32,534 nt of DNA from Bacteroidales bacterium (GTDB lineage Bacteria; Bacteroidota; Bacteroidia; Bacteroidales; Bacteroidaceae), in NCBI GenBank assembly GCA_012729225.1, contig JAAYDO010000177.1:1-32534 (forward strand). The letters run 5' to 3'. The position numbers and the translations under genes were made by a program. Every line of letters starts with the position of its first letter. The first letter of the stretch is position 1. The notes under the pieces are model-generated. The model did not search any database. It saw nothing but the letters and a program-made list of their open reading frames with translations, and was not told the origin of the DNA. Of the stretch, positions 1 to 7,723 are shown one piece after another.

Positions 1-162
1 ACCGTATGCCTGATATAATAAGCTGCCGTTCATATCTGATATGGTTGGGGAACCACAAAGATAATGAATTGGCGGCTTTTTCTATACTAACTATATAAAC
101 TTGCCAACGCAATTCGGGGATGAACCCTTTTTCCTAAAAAGTACATCATTTCGTTCTCTTAA

Positions 163-228
163 ACTATATGGTTCGTGAGTAAATACCATATGGTTGCAAC
201 TCTTATACCATATGGTTACTGGTCACAG
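163..228. repeat. Three-unit 22-bp-period repeat with a palindromic 11-bp core
   Basis: The cores ACTATATGGTT, ACCATATGGTT and ACCATATGGTT begin at 163, 185 and 207, exactly 22 bases apart. The 11 bases after each core differ from unit to unit. ACCATATGGT is a perfect palindrome, so the cores could be protein-binding sites on one face of the helix. No fourth clear unit is seen on either side. The array lies just upstream of a transposase remnant and downstream of the minus-strand gene at 601-1182. Function unknown. Confidence 0.6.
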
Positions 229-439
229 ATATATACCTTTTTTTGTTTTCAGATCCAGCCATCAACCCGAATTCGTCAAACTTGCATTCTTTCAAATCAT
301 GCATTCAAGGCACAGGTTGGTCAGCAACTTCATCATGAACATGGTGGCAATTCTGGTTGCATATTGCTTCTTCGACAACAAGCCGAAAGCACTTGACGGG
401 TTTGATGTAGAGAATACCAGACAACTTATACCATTTTGA
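194..439 (+). pseudogene. IS982-like transposase C-terminal remnant
   Basis: The last 55 or so codons read like the C-terminal end of an IS982-family DDE transposase: a stretch QIMHSRHR, then a hydrophobic helix NFIMNMVAILVAYCFF, then NKPKAL and a short tail to the stop. The N-terminal and catalytic parts are missing, and the first 20-25 codons of the open frame do not look like transposase, so this is a decayed fragment rather than a gene. I saw no terminal inverted repeats. The family is assigned from memory of the C-terminal pattern. It could also be another DDE family with the same tail. Confidence 0.5.
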
Positions 440-513
440 GATTTCTTACCACGAACTATGGTAAAGTAGAGATTACTCTAACTATGGAACTTTTCTTATC
501 TGGAAAATCCAAT

Positions 514-559
514 AAAAAAAAGAATGGCAACAGATTAATACCTGTTGCCATTCTTTTTT
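514..559 (-). terminator. Rho-independent terminator (bidirectional form)
   Basis: A 13-bp perfect stem (AGAATGGCAACAG against its complement at 542-554) closes an 8-base loop. It is flanked by an A run on the left and a T run on the right, so it can work in both directions. On the minus strand it lies about 40 bases after the stop of the scramblase-like gene and most likely ends that transcript. Confidence 0.9.
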
Positions 560-600
560 CCAAGGCTCAAGAAAGTCATTTATCTATTGTTAGAAGAAAG

Positions 601-1182
601 TTACTCCTCCTTGAGAATCATATCTATTGCGGCTGCTACAGAAGCTATAGCAACACGCTTTTTTTCGTCCGTCAAAGAAGGATCGATATTCACGGCATAC
701 TTATCAGCATTTGTGAAAAGTTCCTTGCCGAGACCATTCCACTTCTTATCCACAGAACCTATCTTCTGACCATTAGCATCAAGAATCTCAAAATTCCAAG
801 CCTTCCAGTCTCCTTGGATAGAAGCAATATCGTTCCCCAGGTTGTCAAGGAGTTTGAACTTAGGCTTGAAAGAAAACTTCTGCTTGAAAGAGCCTATCAA
901 TTCTCCTGCCTCATTGAATATTTTCACCTTAGACATAAAGAAAGTGACGCCTCTCTTGAGCTGAGCGATACGCTTGCCGTCAATGTTCAACACATTGAGT
1001 TCAAAAGGCATGTTGGATTTGCTCAGCAGGAGACCAAGCAGAATATGCAGTCCAGACTTATGCTCCTGAATAGCACCAATTTCCTGGCCTTCACCATTAT
1101 ACACTTTGTAAGCATTCGAAATCTTGAAGAGTCCTATTTTCTCGTCAATAACGAACGTATTATTAAAAAAGAAACTGTCCAT
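601..1182 (-). CDS. Scramblase / LURP-one-related family protein
   Basis: This 193-residue protein has no signal peptide or obvious membrane span. Its repeated short beta-strand pattern (KVYNGEGQEIGAI, FELNVLNIDGKRIAQL, KVKIFNEAGELIGSF, FEILDANGQKIGSV) is typical of the tubby-like C2 fold shared by phospholipid scramblases and LURP-one-related proteins. The strands alternate with D/N-G turns, and the C-terminus is a hydrophobic helix (VAIASVAAAIDMIL). Bacterial members have no settled function; scrambling activity should not be assumed. It is the last gene of a minus-strand group: 51 bases after the thioredoxin lipoprotein gene and directly before a strong terminator, so the two are probably co-transcribed. 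Family placement is fairly confident, biochemical role is not. Confidence 0.7.
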   Translation of the reverse strand: MDSFFFNNTFVIDEKIGLFKISNAYKVYNGEGQEIGAIQEHKSGLHILLGLLLSKSNMPFELNVLNIDGKRIAQLKRGVTFFMSKVKIFNEAGELIGSFKQKFSFKPKFKLLDNLGNDIASIQGDWKAWNFEILDANGQKIGSVDKKWNGLGKELFTNADKYAVNIDPSLTDEKKRVAIASVAAAIDMILKEE

Positions 1183-1233
1183 TTAAATAGTATTTTAGAT
1201 GAGTAGATTTGACGAACAACATGACAAGTTCTC

Positions 1234-1818
1234 TTACAAGATGGATTGTATCTTCTTATCAAATTCCTCTTGTGAATCAGCGCCACTTGTCATCTGTATA
1301 TTTTCTCCACTGCAAAAGAAGATAGTGGGCAAACCATTAATGCCATATATCTCCAACAACTCAGGACAAGCATCAGCATCCACCTTATAGAACTGAACTT
1401 TTCCCTTATACTTCTTAGCCAATGCCTTCATATATGGATCAATCTGCTTGCAGTAGCCACACCAGTCTGCCCAGAAGTCAATCACGCAAGGACCTTCTCC
1501 AATATAAGTCCCTGCATTATCTTTTGAAGCCACAAGCTGATAGAACTCTTTTGTGTTGATAGGGCGACAAGTACCATCTCCCCAAGCAGACAGAGCCTCA
1601 GCATCTTCATCATCGAGAATATCATCATCCAAATCCCCGTAGAAGTCATCGGCATCTTCATAGTCCATCTCTTCATCTTCTTCACTCATAGCTGTTGCCT
1701 CGGTATCTGAACCATTCACAGCACAGCCTATACATCCCGTAAACCCTATCATCAATCCAAAAACCATGGCGAGAACCAAAATCCCACCAATATAAAACTT
1801 AAAATTCTGTTTCATCAT
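1234..1818 (-). CDS. Thioredoxin-fold lipoprotein with acidic linker
   Basis: A 194-residue envelope thiol oxidoreductase-like protein. Residues 1-29 are a lipoprotein signal ending in FTGC, with Cys29 as the likely lipidated residue. Residues 38-74 are extraordinarily acidic (21 Asp/Glu of 37) and probably disordered. The thioredoxin domain spans about 85-194, with active site WCGYC (Cys120, Cys123) and the cis-Pro loop GLPT (Pro164). WCGYC differs from the WCGPC of cytoplasmic thioredoxin, which usually shifts redox potential toward a disulfide exchange or oxidant role. Cys84, Cys111, Cys151 and Cys169 are extra. The start is one of two adjacent ATGs (1818 or 1815). A terminator lies upstream at 1885-1927, so the gene should have its own promoter, but I found no consensus box. 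Confidence 0.85.
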   Translation of the reverse strand: MMKQNFKFYIGGILVLAMVFGLMIGFTGCIGCAVNGSDTEATAMSEEDEEMDYEDADDFYGDLDDDILDDEDAEALSAWGDGTCRPINTKEFYQLVASKDNAGTYIGEGPCVIDFWADWCGYCKQIDPYMKALAKKYKGKVQFYKVDADACPELLEIYGINGLPTIFFCSGENIQMTSGADSQEEFDKKIQSIL

Positions 1819-1845
1819 AATTATATTTATATTTTACAATCCTCT

Positions 1846-1887
1846 TTTTCGAGATTCACCTCTTATGAAAAAGTTTTCTCTCGAAAA
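1846..1887. promoter_or_regulatory. Perfect 9-bp inverted repeat in the leader of the thioredoxin lipoprotein gene
   Basis: TTTTCGAGA (1846-1854) is matched by TCTCGAAAA (1879-1887), separated by 24 bases. It lies 28 bases upstream of the minus-strand start at 1818 and abuts the previous gene's terminator. It could be an operator or a leader hairpin. No known regulator is implied. Confidence 0.3.
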
Positions 1888-1927
1888 GAAAAAGAAAGTT
1901 TGTTTACAATCTCGCAAACAAACTTTC
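1885..1927 (-). terminator. Rho-independent terminator after the small lipoprotein gene
   Basis: A 12-bp perfect stem (GAAAGTTTGTTT at 1894-1905 with AAACAAACTTTC at 1916-1927) with a 10-base loop. Read on the minus strand it is followed by a T-rich tract (TTTTTCTTTTC). It follows the small lipoprotein gene by about 58 bases and separates it from the thioredoxin lipoprotein gene. Confidence 0.8.
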
Positions 1928-1984
1928 CCTTGAGCATGAATGCTCTTTTACTTTTCTATGTCCGAAAAAACAGATTCGCAACGA

Positions 1985-2197
1985 TTACTCGAATACAACA
2001 CTGTCGTCCTCAACCTCAACAAGAGAATCCATGTCAAAATCGAGAGAGTCAGACGCTGCGTTGAGAGCTGCGAGAGAGTCTGCCTGAGCGATAGAGTCAG
2101 CAACCTGATTAATCTTGTTGAGAGCATCTGTGCAACCAGTGCAAGAAGCGAATGATACTGCTACTAATGCTATAGCAGCGAAGAGAATCTTTTTCAT
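1985..2197 (-). CDS. Small acidic lipoprotein (70 aa) with five O-glycosylation motifs
   Basis: The first 19 residues form a lipoprotein signal (MKKILFAAIALVAVSFASC, lipidated Cys19). The mature part of about 51 residues is acidic and contains five D-S-hydrophobic triplets: Asp34, Asp40, Asp50, Asp57 and Asp65 each begin DSI, DSL or DSV. These match the D(S/T)(A/I/L/M/T/V) signal of the general O-glycosylation system known in Bacteroides. No domain is recognised. It lies 40 bases after the TM2 gene on the same strand and ends at a clear terminator, so the two may share a transcript. Function unknown. It is real by its signal sequence, start context and terminator. Confidence 0.75.
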   Translation of the reverse strand: MKKILFAAIALVAVSFASCTGCTDALNKINQVADSIAQADSLAALNAASDSLDFDMDSLVEVEDDSVVFE

Positions 2198-2237
2198 AAT
2201 CTTCTAATTAAATTTAACTTTTGCTTTTTACTTAAGT

Positions 2238-2468
2238 TTATGACATAAAGTCAAAAATTTGCTTAGCAGCCACCTTTGCCTGGAAGTCCTCTTCAGAAGA
2301 CATCAAATACTTGATGCCATCAATGAGACCAAGGATTGCGCTCAAACCGAAGCACAGATAAAGAAGAAGGTAGATGACACCACCTTTTGAGTTTCCAAGG
2401 TAAAACTTGTGAATGCCGAGACCACCAAGAAGAATGACCAAAATACCTGCAGTTGTCTTATCTTTCAT
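2238..2468 (-). CDS. TM2 domain-containing protein
   Basis: A 76-residue membrane protein. Its N-terminal half matches the TM2 domain: a first hydrophobic helix (TAGILVILLGGLGIHKFYLG), the conserved G-x-H-x-F-Y-L-G turn, then a second helix (GGVIYLLLYLCFGLSAILGLIDGI) and the polar end KYLM. TM2 proteins are widespread small membrane proteins without a firm general role. It has a convincing promoter about 110 bases upstream and is the first gene of the minus-strand group. Confidence 0.85.
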   Translation of the reverse strand: MKDKTTAGILVILLGGLGIHKFYLGNSKGGVIYLLLYLCFGLSAILGLIDGIKYLMSSEEDFQAKVAAKQIFDFMS

Positions 2469-2519
2469 AATACATTGTTTTCTCGCGGTTGAGATATTAT
2501 TTTAGGTCATTATTAAGAG

Positions 2520-2545
2520 AAAAGGATGAACCGCCATCCACTCCC
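2520..2545 (-). promoter_or_regulatory. Leader hairpin in the 5' UTR of the TM2 gene
   Basis: On the minus strand GGATG and CATCC form a short stem around GCGGTT, followed by TTTTCTCTT, between the predicted transcription start (near 2578) and the start codon at 2468. It resembles a weak attenuator. The T tract is interrupted, so this is tentative. Confidence 0.25.
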
Positions 2546-2584
2546 TTTTTTTGATTAGATTAAACTTTCTTCACATTTTGCGCC

Positions 2585-2615
2585 CAAAGGTACAAACTTT
2601 TTCATACAAAACAAA
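2585..2615 (-). promoter_or_regulatory. Bacteroidota-type promoter for the TM2 gene
   Basis: Read on the minus strand, a TTTG -33 element (2615-2612) is followed after 19 bases by TACCTTTG (2592-2585), a full match to the TAnnTTTG -7 box. It drives the TM2 gene and probably the small lipoprotein gene, with a leader of about 110 bases. Confidence 0.75.
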
Positions 2616-2747
2616 TGAAATGACATTTTTTTATTCATAAAAGAAGTTTTTTCTTGTCTTTTATGTCAGAAAAGTCTATTTTAAAACAATAATATCACCT
2701 TTTCCCCTGTTTGTCACACCTAAAAAAAAGTGAAATGCACTTATTTG

Positions 2748-2779
2748 TTTGGGTAAGTCGAAAGAAAGTAGTATTTTTG
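2748..2779 (+). promoter_or_regulatory. Bacteroidota-type promoter for porD-recN
   Basis: TTTG at 2748-2751, a 20-base spacer, then TATTTTTG at 2772-2779, a consensus -7 box. Transcription should begin near 2786. That rules out upstream in-frame start codons and supports the start at 2831 for the following gene. Confidence 0.8.
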
Positions 2780-2830
2780 CCGAAAAATAGCACGCAAAGA
2801 TGCTTATTACATATATATAATGATACCAGA

Positions 2831-3742
2831 ATGAATATTCGCATATTGACCCTCATATCCATCCTCATGTGTGCATGCCTTGCCCCTCTCGAAGCACAAG
2901 AGCTCAACTGCACCGTCAGAGTGAATCACGCACAAGTGCAAGGCACCAGTGCTGACATCTTCGAGTCTCTGGAGTCCGCTATCAACGAATTCATGAACAA
3001 TCGTTCGTGGACAGAACTTCAGTATCAGAGGGAAGAGCGCATCGACTGCACACTCAACCTCACAGTGCAGAAATACAACAAGGAGACCAACCTGTTCACT
3101 TGCGAACTCCTCTTTCAAGTAATCCGCCCTGTGTTCAACACCAACTACACCTCTACCATCTTCTCCAAGAGAGACCCCAGTTTCGTGTTCACCTACCAGC
3201 CACAGGATGCGCTTGAGTTCAACGCCAACAATATGAACAACAACCTCACTGCTATGCTCGCCTACTACGCCTACCTTTTCATTGGAATGGACCTCGACAC
3301 TTTTTCCCCTCTTGGTGGAACAGCGGTGCTACAAATAGCAGAGTCTATTGTCAATAACGCACAGACCATGTCCGAACCAGGCTGGAAGGCTTTTGACAAG
3401 GCAGACAATCGTCATGGCATCATCAACGACTATCTCGACTCTTCCCTTGAACCCTTCCGCCTTTTACAATACAAATACTACCGACAGGGACTTGACGAGA
3501 TGGCACAAAATGCCGACCGAGGTCGCAGTGCTATCACAGAGGCTTTGGGAATGCTCAAGGAGGCTCGTAGCAACAAGCCCCTATCCATGTTGCCACAGAT
3601 ATTCACCGACTTCAAGCGCGATGAAATCGTAAACATCTACGCAGGTCAGCGTGGCACTGCCAAAGAGAAAGAGACTGTCTTCAACATCGTGAGCGACATC
3701 AACGCCAGTCAAAATACCTATTGGAATAGAATCAAACAATGA
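2831..3742 (+). CDS. porD: DUF4835 family protein, PorD-like type IX secretion accessory
   Basis: A 303-residue exported protein. Residues 1-22 form a signal peptide (MNIRILTLISILMCACLAPLEA), with the mature protein beginning at Gln23. The mature start QELNCTVRVNHAQVQGT and the following FESLESAINEFMNNRSWT pattern are those of DUF4835, the family of Flavobacterium PorD, which affects gliding motility and type IX secretion. The frame is open upstream to 2711, but those starts lie before the promoter at 2748-2779, so 2831 is chosen. The stop overlaps the recN start (ATGA), and the DUF4835-recN order is a common Bacteroidota arrangement. Presence here does not prove a working type IX system, because no other component is in the window. 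Confidence 0.85.
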   Translation: MNIRILTLISILMCACLAPLEAQELNCTVRVNHAQVQGTSADIFESLESAINEFMNNRSWTELQYQREERIDCTLNLTVQKYNKETNLFTCELLFQVIRPVFNTNYTSTIFSKRDPSFVFTYQPQDALEFNANNMNNNLTAMLAYYAYLFIGMDLDTFSPLGGTAVLQIAESIVNNAQTMSEPGWKAFDKADNRHGIINDYLDSSLEPFRLLQYKYYRQGLDEMAQNADRGRSAITEALGMLKEARSNKPLSMLPQIFTDFKRDEIVNIYAGQRGTAKEKETVFNIVSDINASQNTYWNRIKQ

Positions 3743-5412
3743 TACAACATCTGCATATAGAGAACTACGCTCTCATCGAACTTCTCGACCTCGACCTGCA
3801 ATCAGGCTTCTCCACCATTACAGGTGAGACAGGAGCGGGAAAGTCCATCATCATTGGAGCCATCTCACTCTTGCTGGGACAGAGAGCAGACATCAGCGCC
3901 ATCAAGAAAGATGCCAAACGGTGTGTGATTGAAGCCACCTTTGATGTGAAGAGTCAGCACCTTGATGCTTTCTTTCAGGAAAACGACCTCGACTTCGATG
4001 GCACAGAGTGCATCATCCGCCGCGAACTCACCTCTGCGGGCAAGTCACGTGCTTTCATCAACGACAGCCCAGCCTCACTGGCTCAACTCAAGGAGTTGGG
4101 GCAACAGTTGCTCGACGTGCATTCACAGCACAAGAACCTTCTCCTTGGCAAAGAAGACTTCCAGTTGGGCATCATAGACATGATAGCCAGCAATGCAAAC
4201 TTGCTCACTGATTATCAGAAAGAGTATCAAGCCTACAAGAAGTCGGTCAGACAACTGGAAGAATCACGCCAAGAGGCGCAACAGAACAGGGAAGACGAAG
4301 AATTCATCCGTTTTCAGGCAGAGCAACTTGCCGATGCCGACCTCGAAGAGGTGGACCAAGAAGAACTTGAACAAGAGTCTGAAACCCTTGAGCATGCAGA
4401 AGAAATCAAGACATCACTTTATCAGGCAGCCAATGCCCTTCAGTCGCCTGACGAAGGAACAGATGCCCTCCAACTGATCAAGCACTGCCTATCCTCTCTC
4501 CGCTCCATCGCATCAGTCTATCCTGCTGCTGAAGAATGGAGCGAGCGATTGGACTCCTGCTACATTGACTTGAAGGATATGGCAAGTGAAATGGATAATC
4601 AGGCAGAAGATGTGGAATACAACCCTCGTCGTCTGGAGCAAATAAACGACCGCCTCAACACTATCTATTCCTTGCAGAAAAAGCACCATGTGGACAGCGT
4701 ACAAGAACTCCTTGAAATACAGCACACTCTGGAGGAACGACTCATGCACATTGACAATTCTGATGAATGGCTCAACCAGTTGGAGAAAGACATGGAGGCA
4801 CAGAGGGAAAAGGCTTTAGCCGTGGCACAGAAACTCTCTAAATCTCGCCAGTCATCTGCCAAGAAAGTGGAAAAAGAAATGATTGAGCGTCTGTTGCCAC
4901 TCGGCATGGCGAATGTACAGTTCAAGTGCCGCATCGTCGCTCATACCAGCGAACTCACTCCCACAGGCATTGACCAGGTGCAGTTCCTCTTCAATGCCAA
5001 CAAGAGCGGTGAACTTCAGCCCGTCAGCCAGATAGCCTCAGGAGGAGAGATGTCACGCGTGATGCTGGCTCTCAAGGCCATGGTAGCAGGCACCATCCAT
5101 CTGCCTACTATCATCTTTGATGAGATAGACACAGGTGTGAGCGGTTCTGTGGCAGAAAAGATGGCACGCATCATGCAGGAAATGGGCAACAACGGGTGTC
5201 AGGTCATCTCCATCACCCACTTGCCACAGATAGCCTCTCTGGCAGACCATCACTTCCGAGTTTACAAGGAAGACTCCACCGATGCAACCCTCAGCCATAT
5301 CATTCCGCTTTCTCAAGAGGAGCGGGTGGAAGAGATTGCCCACATGCTCAGTGGAGAAGAACTCACACAGGCAGCCCTCGACAATGCTAAGGCTCTCCTG
5401 AAAACCCAATAA
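3739..5412 (+). CDS. recN: DNA repair protein RecN
   Basis: This 557-residue SMC-like ATPase acts in double-strand break repair, bringing DNA ends together before RecA-dependent recombination. The Walker A motif GETGAGKS is at residues 29-36. A long charged coiled coil fills about 155-370 (runs such as LEEVDQEELEQESETLEHAEE). The ABC signature ASGGEMSR is near residue 433, and Walker B (TIIFDEIDTGVSG) near 457. A C-terminal THLPQIAS stretch matches the family H-loop. Length is normal. It overlaps the PorD-like gene by four bases (translational coupling) and is followed 41 bases later by the TPR protein gene. Confidence 0.97.
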   Translation: MIQHLHIENYALIELLDLDLQSGFSTITGETGAGKSIIIGAISLLLGQRADISAIKKDAKRCVIEATFDVKSQHLDAFFQENDLDFDGTECIIRRELTSAGKSRAFINDSPASLAQLKELGQQLLDVHSQHKNLLLGKEDFQLGIIDMIASNANLLTDYQKEYQAYKKSVRQLEESRQEAQQNREDEEFIRFQAEQLADADLEEVDQEELEQESETLEHAEEIKTSLYQAANALQSPDEGTDALQLIKHCLSSLRSIASVYPAAEEWSERLDSCYIDLKDMASEMDNQAEDVEYNPRRLEQINDRLNTIYSLQKKHHVDSVQELLEIQHTLEERLMHIDNSDEWLNQLEKDMEAQREKALAVAQKLSKSRQSSAKKVEKEMIERLLPLGMANVQFKCRIVAHTSELTPTGIDQVQFLFNANKSGELQPVSQIASGGEMSRVMLALKAMVAGTIHLPTIIFDEIDTGVSGSVAEKMARIMQEMGNNGCQVISITHLPQIASLADHHFRVYKEDSTDATLSHIIPLSQEERVEEIAHMLSGEELTQAALDNAKALLKTQ

Positions 5413-5453
5413 AGATACAGCAGGGATTCTACCATTCCTGACCATACAAGAAA

Positions 5454-7157
5454 ATGAAAAGAAACACCATACTTACATTCATCATGTGTCTTGCGACACT
5501 GATTGGCAATGCCCAACCCAAGTTCTTAAACAAAGTTCAGAAGAGCATTGTATCGCTCAACACCTACGACCGCCAAGGAAACCTGCTCCATCAGGGCATG
5601 GCGTTCTTCACAGGCGAAAACGGAGAAGGAGTGGCAGACTACCGCACCTTCAAGGGTGCTCACAAGGCAGTAGTGATAGACGACAAAGGCAAGCAGACTG
5701 ACGTCAAGTTCATTTTGGGAGCAGACGACACCTATTCAATGGTACGCTTTACCACCTCCACCAAGACTACCCCACTCTCATTGGCAACAGCACCCCAACC
5801 CTTGAAATCTTCCGTTTGGGTTTTGGCTCATGCAGGGAACAACCAACTGAAGAGTGCCCACCCCACAGTCGAGACTTCCGAAATGATTCAGGAGAAATAC
5901 GCCTACTATGGACTCAACACCCAGATGGATGACGACATGATAGGCGCACCTGTGTTCAACGAATCAGGCATGCTTGTGGGCATACTCCATTCGAAGATTG
6001 GAGAGAAAAGCTACGTGCTTGACATTCGTTTCCAAAACGAACTAACCATGAAGGCTATTCCTGGCACTTCCGCCTCTACAGCCTTGAGCAACATCTTCAT
6101 CCCCAGAGCCCTCCCATCCAGCGAGCAAGAAGCCCTTGTGTATATCTACATGCAGTCGCAAGTAGCCAGCAATGAGGCGTACATGGACATGCTCAACCGT
6201 TTCATAGAGGCTTATCCCAAGAATGCCGAAGGATATTTTCGCCGTGCCACTCCACTCATCGATCTCCAGCGATTTGACGAGGCTGAGGCCGACATGCAGA
6301 AGTATCTCTCCATGGCAGATAACAAGTCGCAAGGTTACTATAATGCGGCTTCCCTCATCTTCGACAAACTGCGCCTGCAACCAGAACCAGCCTATGCCAA
6401 ATGGACAGAAGATGTCGCCATCAGTTATCTGGACCAGTCCATCGCCGCACAAAGTGCCTACCCCAATGAGAGTGAGCGTAGCCTCAACGACGTAAGATGT
6501 CGAGCGCTCAAAGGAGAATTATATCTCAACAAACACGATTACGACAACGCCATCAGCAGTTATGAAAGCCTCTGCAAAGACTATAAGCCACTGCCCACCT
6601 ACTACTACATGATCAGCCTTGCCCGTGAAGGGAGAGGGGACTCCATCGAGGCAGTCATTGCTCCTATAGACAGTGCCCTTGCGCTCTATGGCGAGCCTCT
6701 GCCCACCGAGGCTGCCTCCTATGTGATTCGACGTGGTCAGATCCTTGCCAATGCAGACCGTTTCCGCGAGGCTGTGCTCGACTACAACCGCTACAGCTAC
6801 ATCCTGCAAAATAAGGTCGGAGCCGTTTTCTACTATGAGCGTTCACAGATAGAAGTCAATGCGCGCATGTATCAGCAGGCACTCGAAGACATCAACAAGG
6901 CTATCGAACTCGCCCCCACCGTGCCACTCTACCATGTGGAGAAAGGTGCCATCACCGTAAGAGTAGAACTCTACGACGATTGCATCAAGGCATGCCAAAC
7001 CGCCATATCCCTCGATCCGTCCATCATTGACGCCTATCGTATCATGGGGTATGCTCAGTTGAAGAAGGGCGACAAGACCAGCGCACGCCAGAACATGCAG
7101 AAAGCCATAGACATGGGCGACGAGAATGCCAAGAAGATTATGGAAAGTGAATTCTGA
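5454..7157 (+). CDS. Exported TPR protein with degenerate trypsin-like N-terminal domain
   Basis: A 567-residue protein with signal peptide 1-20 (cleavage NA/Q, mature Gln21). Residues 25-190 follow the layout of an HtrA-like trypsin fold: opening strand SIVSL, G-x-x-F-F near 48-52, and GAPVFNESGMLVGI at 164-177. The catalytic triad is lost: the His position of TNYHV reads DYRTF (Arg64), the region of the Asp reads DDTYSMV, and the GNSGGP motif reads DMIGAP, with Ile163 at the Ser position. Residues 225-560 are tetratricopeptide repeats (for example YQQALEDINKAIELAP, YDDCIKACQTAISLDP). It is probably a periplasmic scaffold rather than an enzyme. It may be co-transcribed with recN (41-base gap), although no function links them. 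Confidence 0.8.
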   Translation: MKRNTILTFIMCLATLIGNAQPKFLNKVQKSIVSLNTYDRQGNLLHQGMAFFTGENGEGVADYRTFKGAHKAVVIDDKGKQTDVKFILGADDTYSMVRFTTSTKTTPLSLATAPQPLKSSVWVLAHAGNNQLKSAHPTVETSEMIQEKYAYYGLNTQMDDDMIGAPVFNESGMLVGILHSKIGEKSYVLDIRFQNELTMKAIPGTSASTALSNIFIPRALPSSEQEALVYIYMQSQVASNEAYMDMLNRFIEAYPKNAEGYFRRATPLIDLQRFDEAEADMQKYLSMADNKSQGYYNAASLIFDKLRLQPEPAYAKWTEDVAISYLDQSIAAQSAYPNESERSLNDVRCRALKGELYLNKHDYDNAISSYESLCKDYKPLPTYYYMISLAREGRGDSIEAVIAPIDSALALYGEPLPTEAASYVIRRGQILANADRFREAVLDYNRYSYILQNKVGAVFYYERSQIEVNARMYQQALEDINKAIELAPTVPLYHVEKGAITVRVELYDDCIKACQTAISLDPSIIDAYRIMGYAQLKKGDKTSARQNMQKAIDMGDENAKKIMESEF

Positions 7158-7168
7158 TCTGTCTTCTG

Positions 7169-7554
7169 TTGAAAAATGATGACAAAATCATAAAATTCAC
7201 ATTTCCAAAAATTCACAAAATCTACATCGCCGGCACGGAACACCCACACATCTGTATCAGTATCAGCCTCCAATTTGCTCTCACACCCCTTCATATCAGC
7301 CAAGAAAAAGGTGGTGGAATTATCTAAGACTCGTCTCGAAGGCATCTCGAAGGCATCTCGAAGGCTCGCAGAAGCATGGGGAGAGAAGGTTTGTCCGTAA
7401 AGGATTCTTTATCATTATTGTTTCATGTCAAATAGAAGTAAATGTGCGAGTGCCTCTTGAAAGTAGGATGGAGTTTACACGCATGAATCACGTGAGTCCG
7501 ACACAAGAAACTCATGTTTGGTTAAAAGACGACACTTATCCCGAACTGGAGTAT
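7169..7554. repeat. Dispersed intergenic repeat element, copy 1
   Basis: This copy aligns along its whole length with 13927-14268. Shared blocks include AAAATTCACATTTC near the left end, GTGGAATTATCT, an 18-base identity GCAGAAGCATGGGGAGAG (7368-7385), and a 16-base identity TTTGGTTAAAAGACGA (7517-7532). Both end at GAGTAT. Inside is an 11-bp tandem repeat, TCTCGAAGGC(A/T), at 7334-7366. There is no conserved reading frame between the copies. It lies between the TPR gene and the FKBP gene. No terminal inverted repeats were found. Confidence 0.75.
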
Positions 7555-7623
7555 TTATAACAAAAAAACATTAAAAACAACATATTTTTGAGGACATAGG
7601 GCAATAGTAAGCGAAGAAAGCAC

Positions 7624-7631
7624 TATATTTG
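7624..7631 (+). promoter_or_regulatory. Promoter -7 box for the FKBP operon
   Basis: TATATTTG matches TAnnTTTG. There is no good TTTG at the usual 19-21 base distance upstream. Transcription would start near 7638, giving a leader of about 86 bases to the ATG at 7724. It lies just after repeat copy 1. Confidence 0.5.
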
Positions 7632-7723
7632 CATGTTTTTGTGTGCATGCGTGACAATCTTACCTTGGTGCACACGGAGGAAAGAGATAAAACAATCATA
7701 AATTCTAAAAACATATAAGGAAA

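Noticed and set aside
2711-2830. Upstream extension of the PorD-like protein
   Set aside because: The added codons lie across the consensus promoter and would place the signal peptide internally.
7055-7345. Small minus-strand protein within repeat copy 1
   Set aside because: A short stretch (NSTTF) is shared with the translation of copy 2, but the rest diverges by frame and stops, and half the frame lies over the TPR gene.
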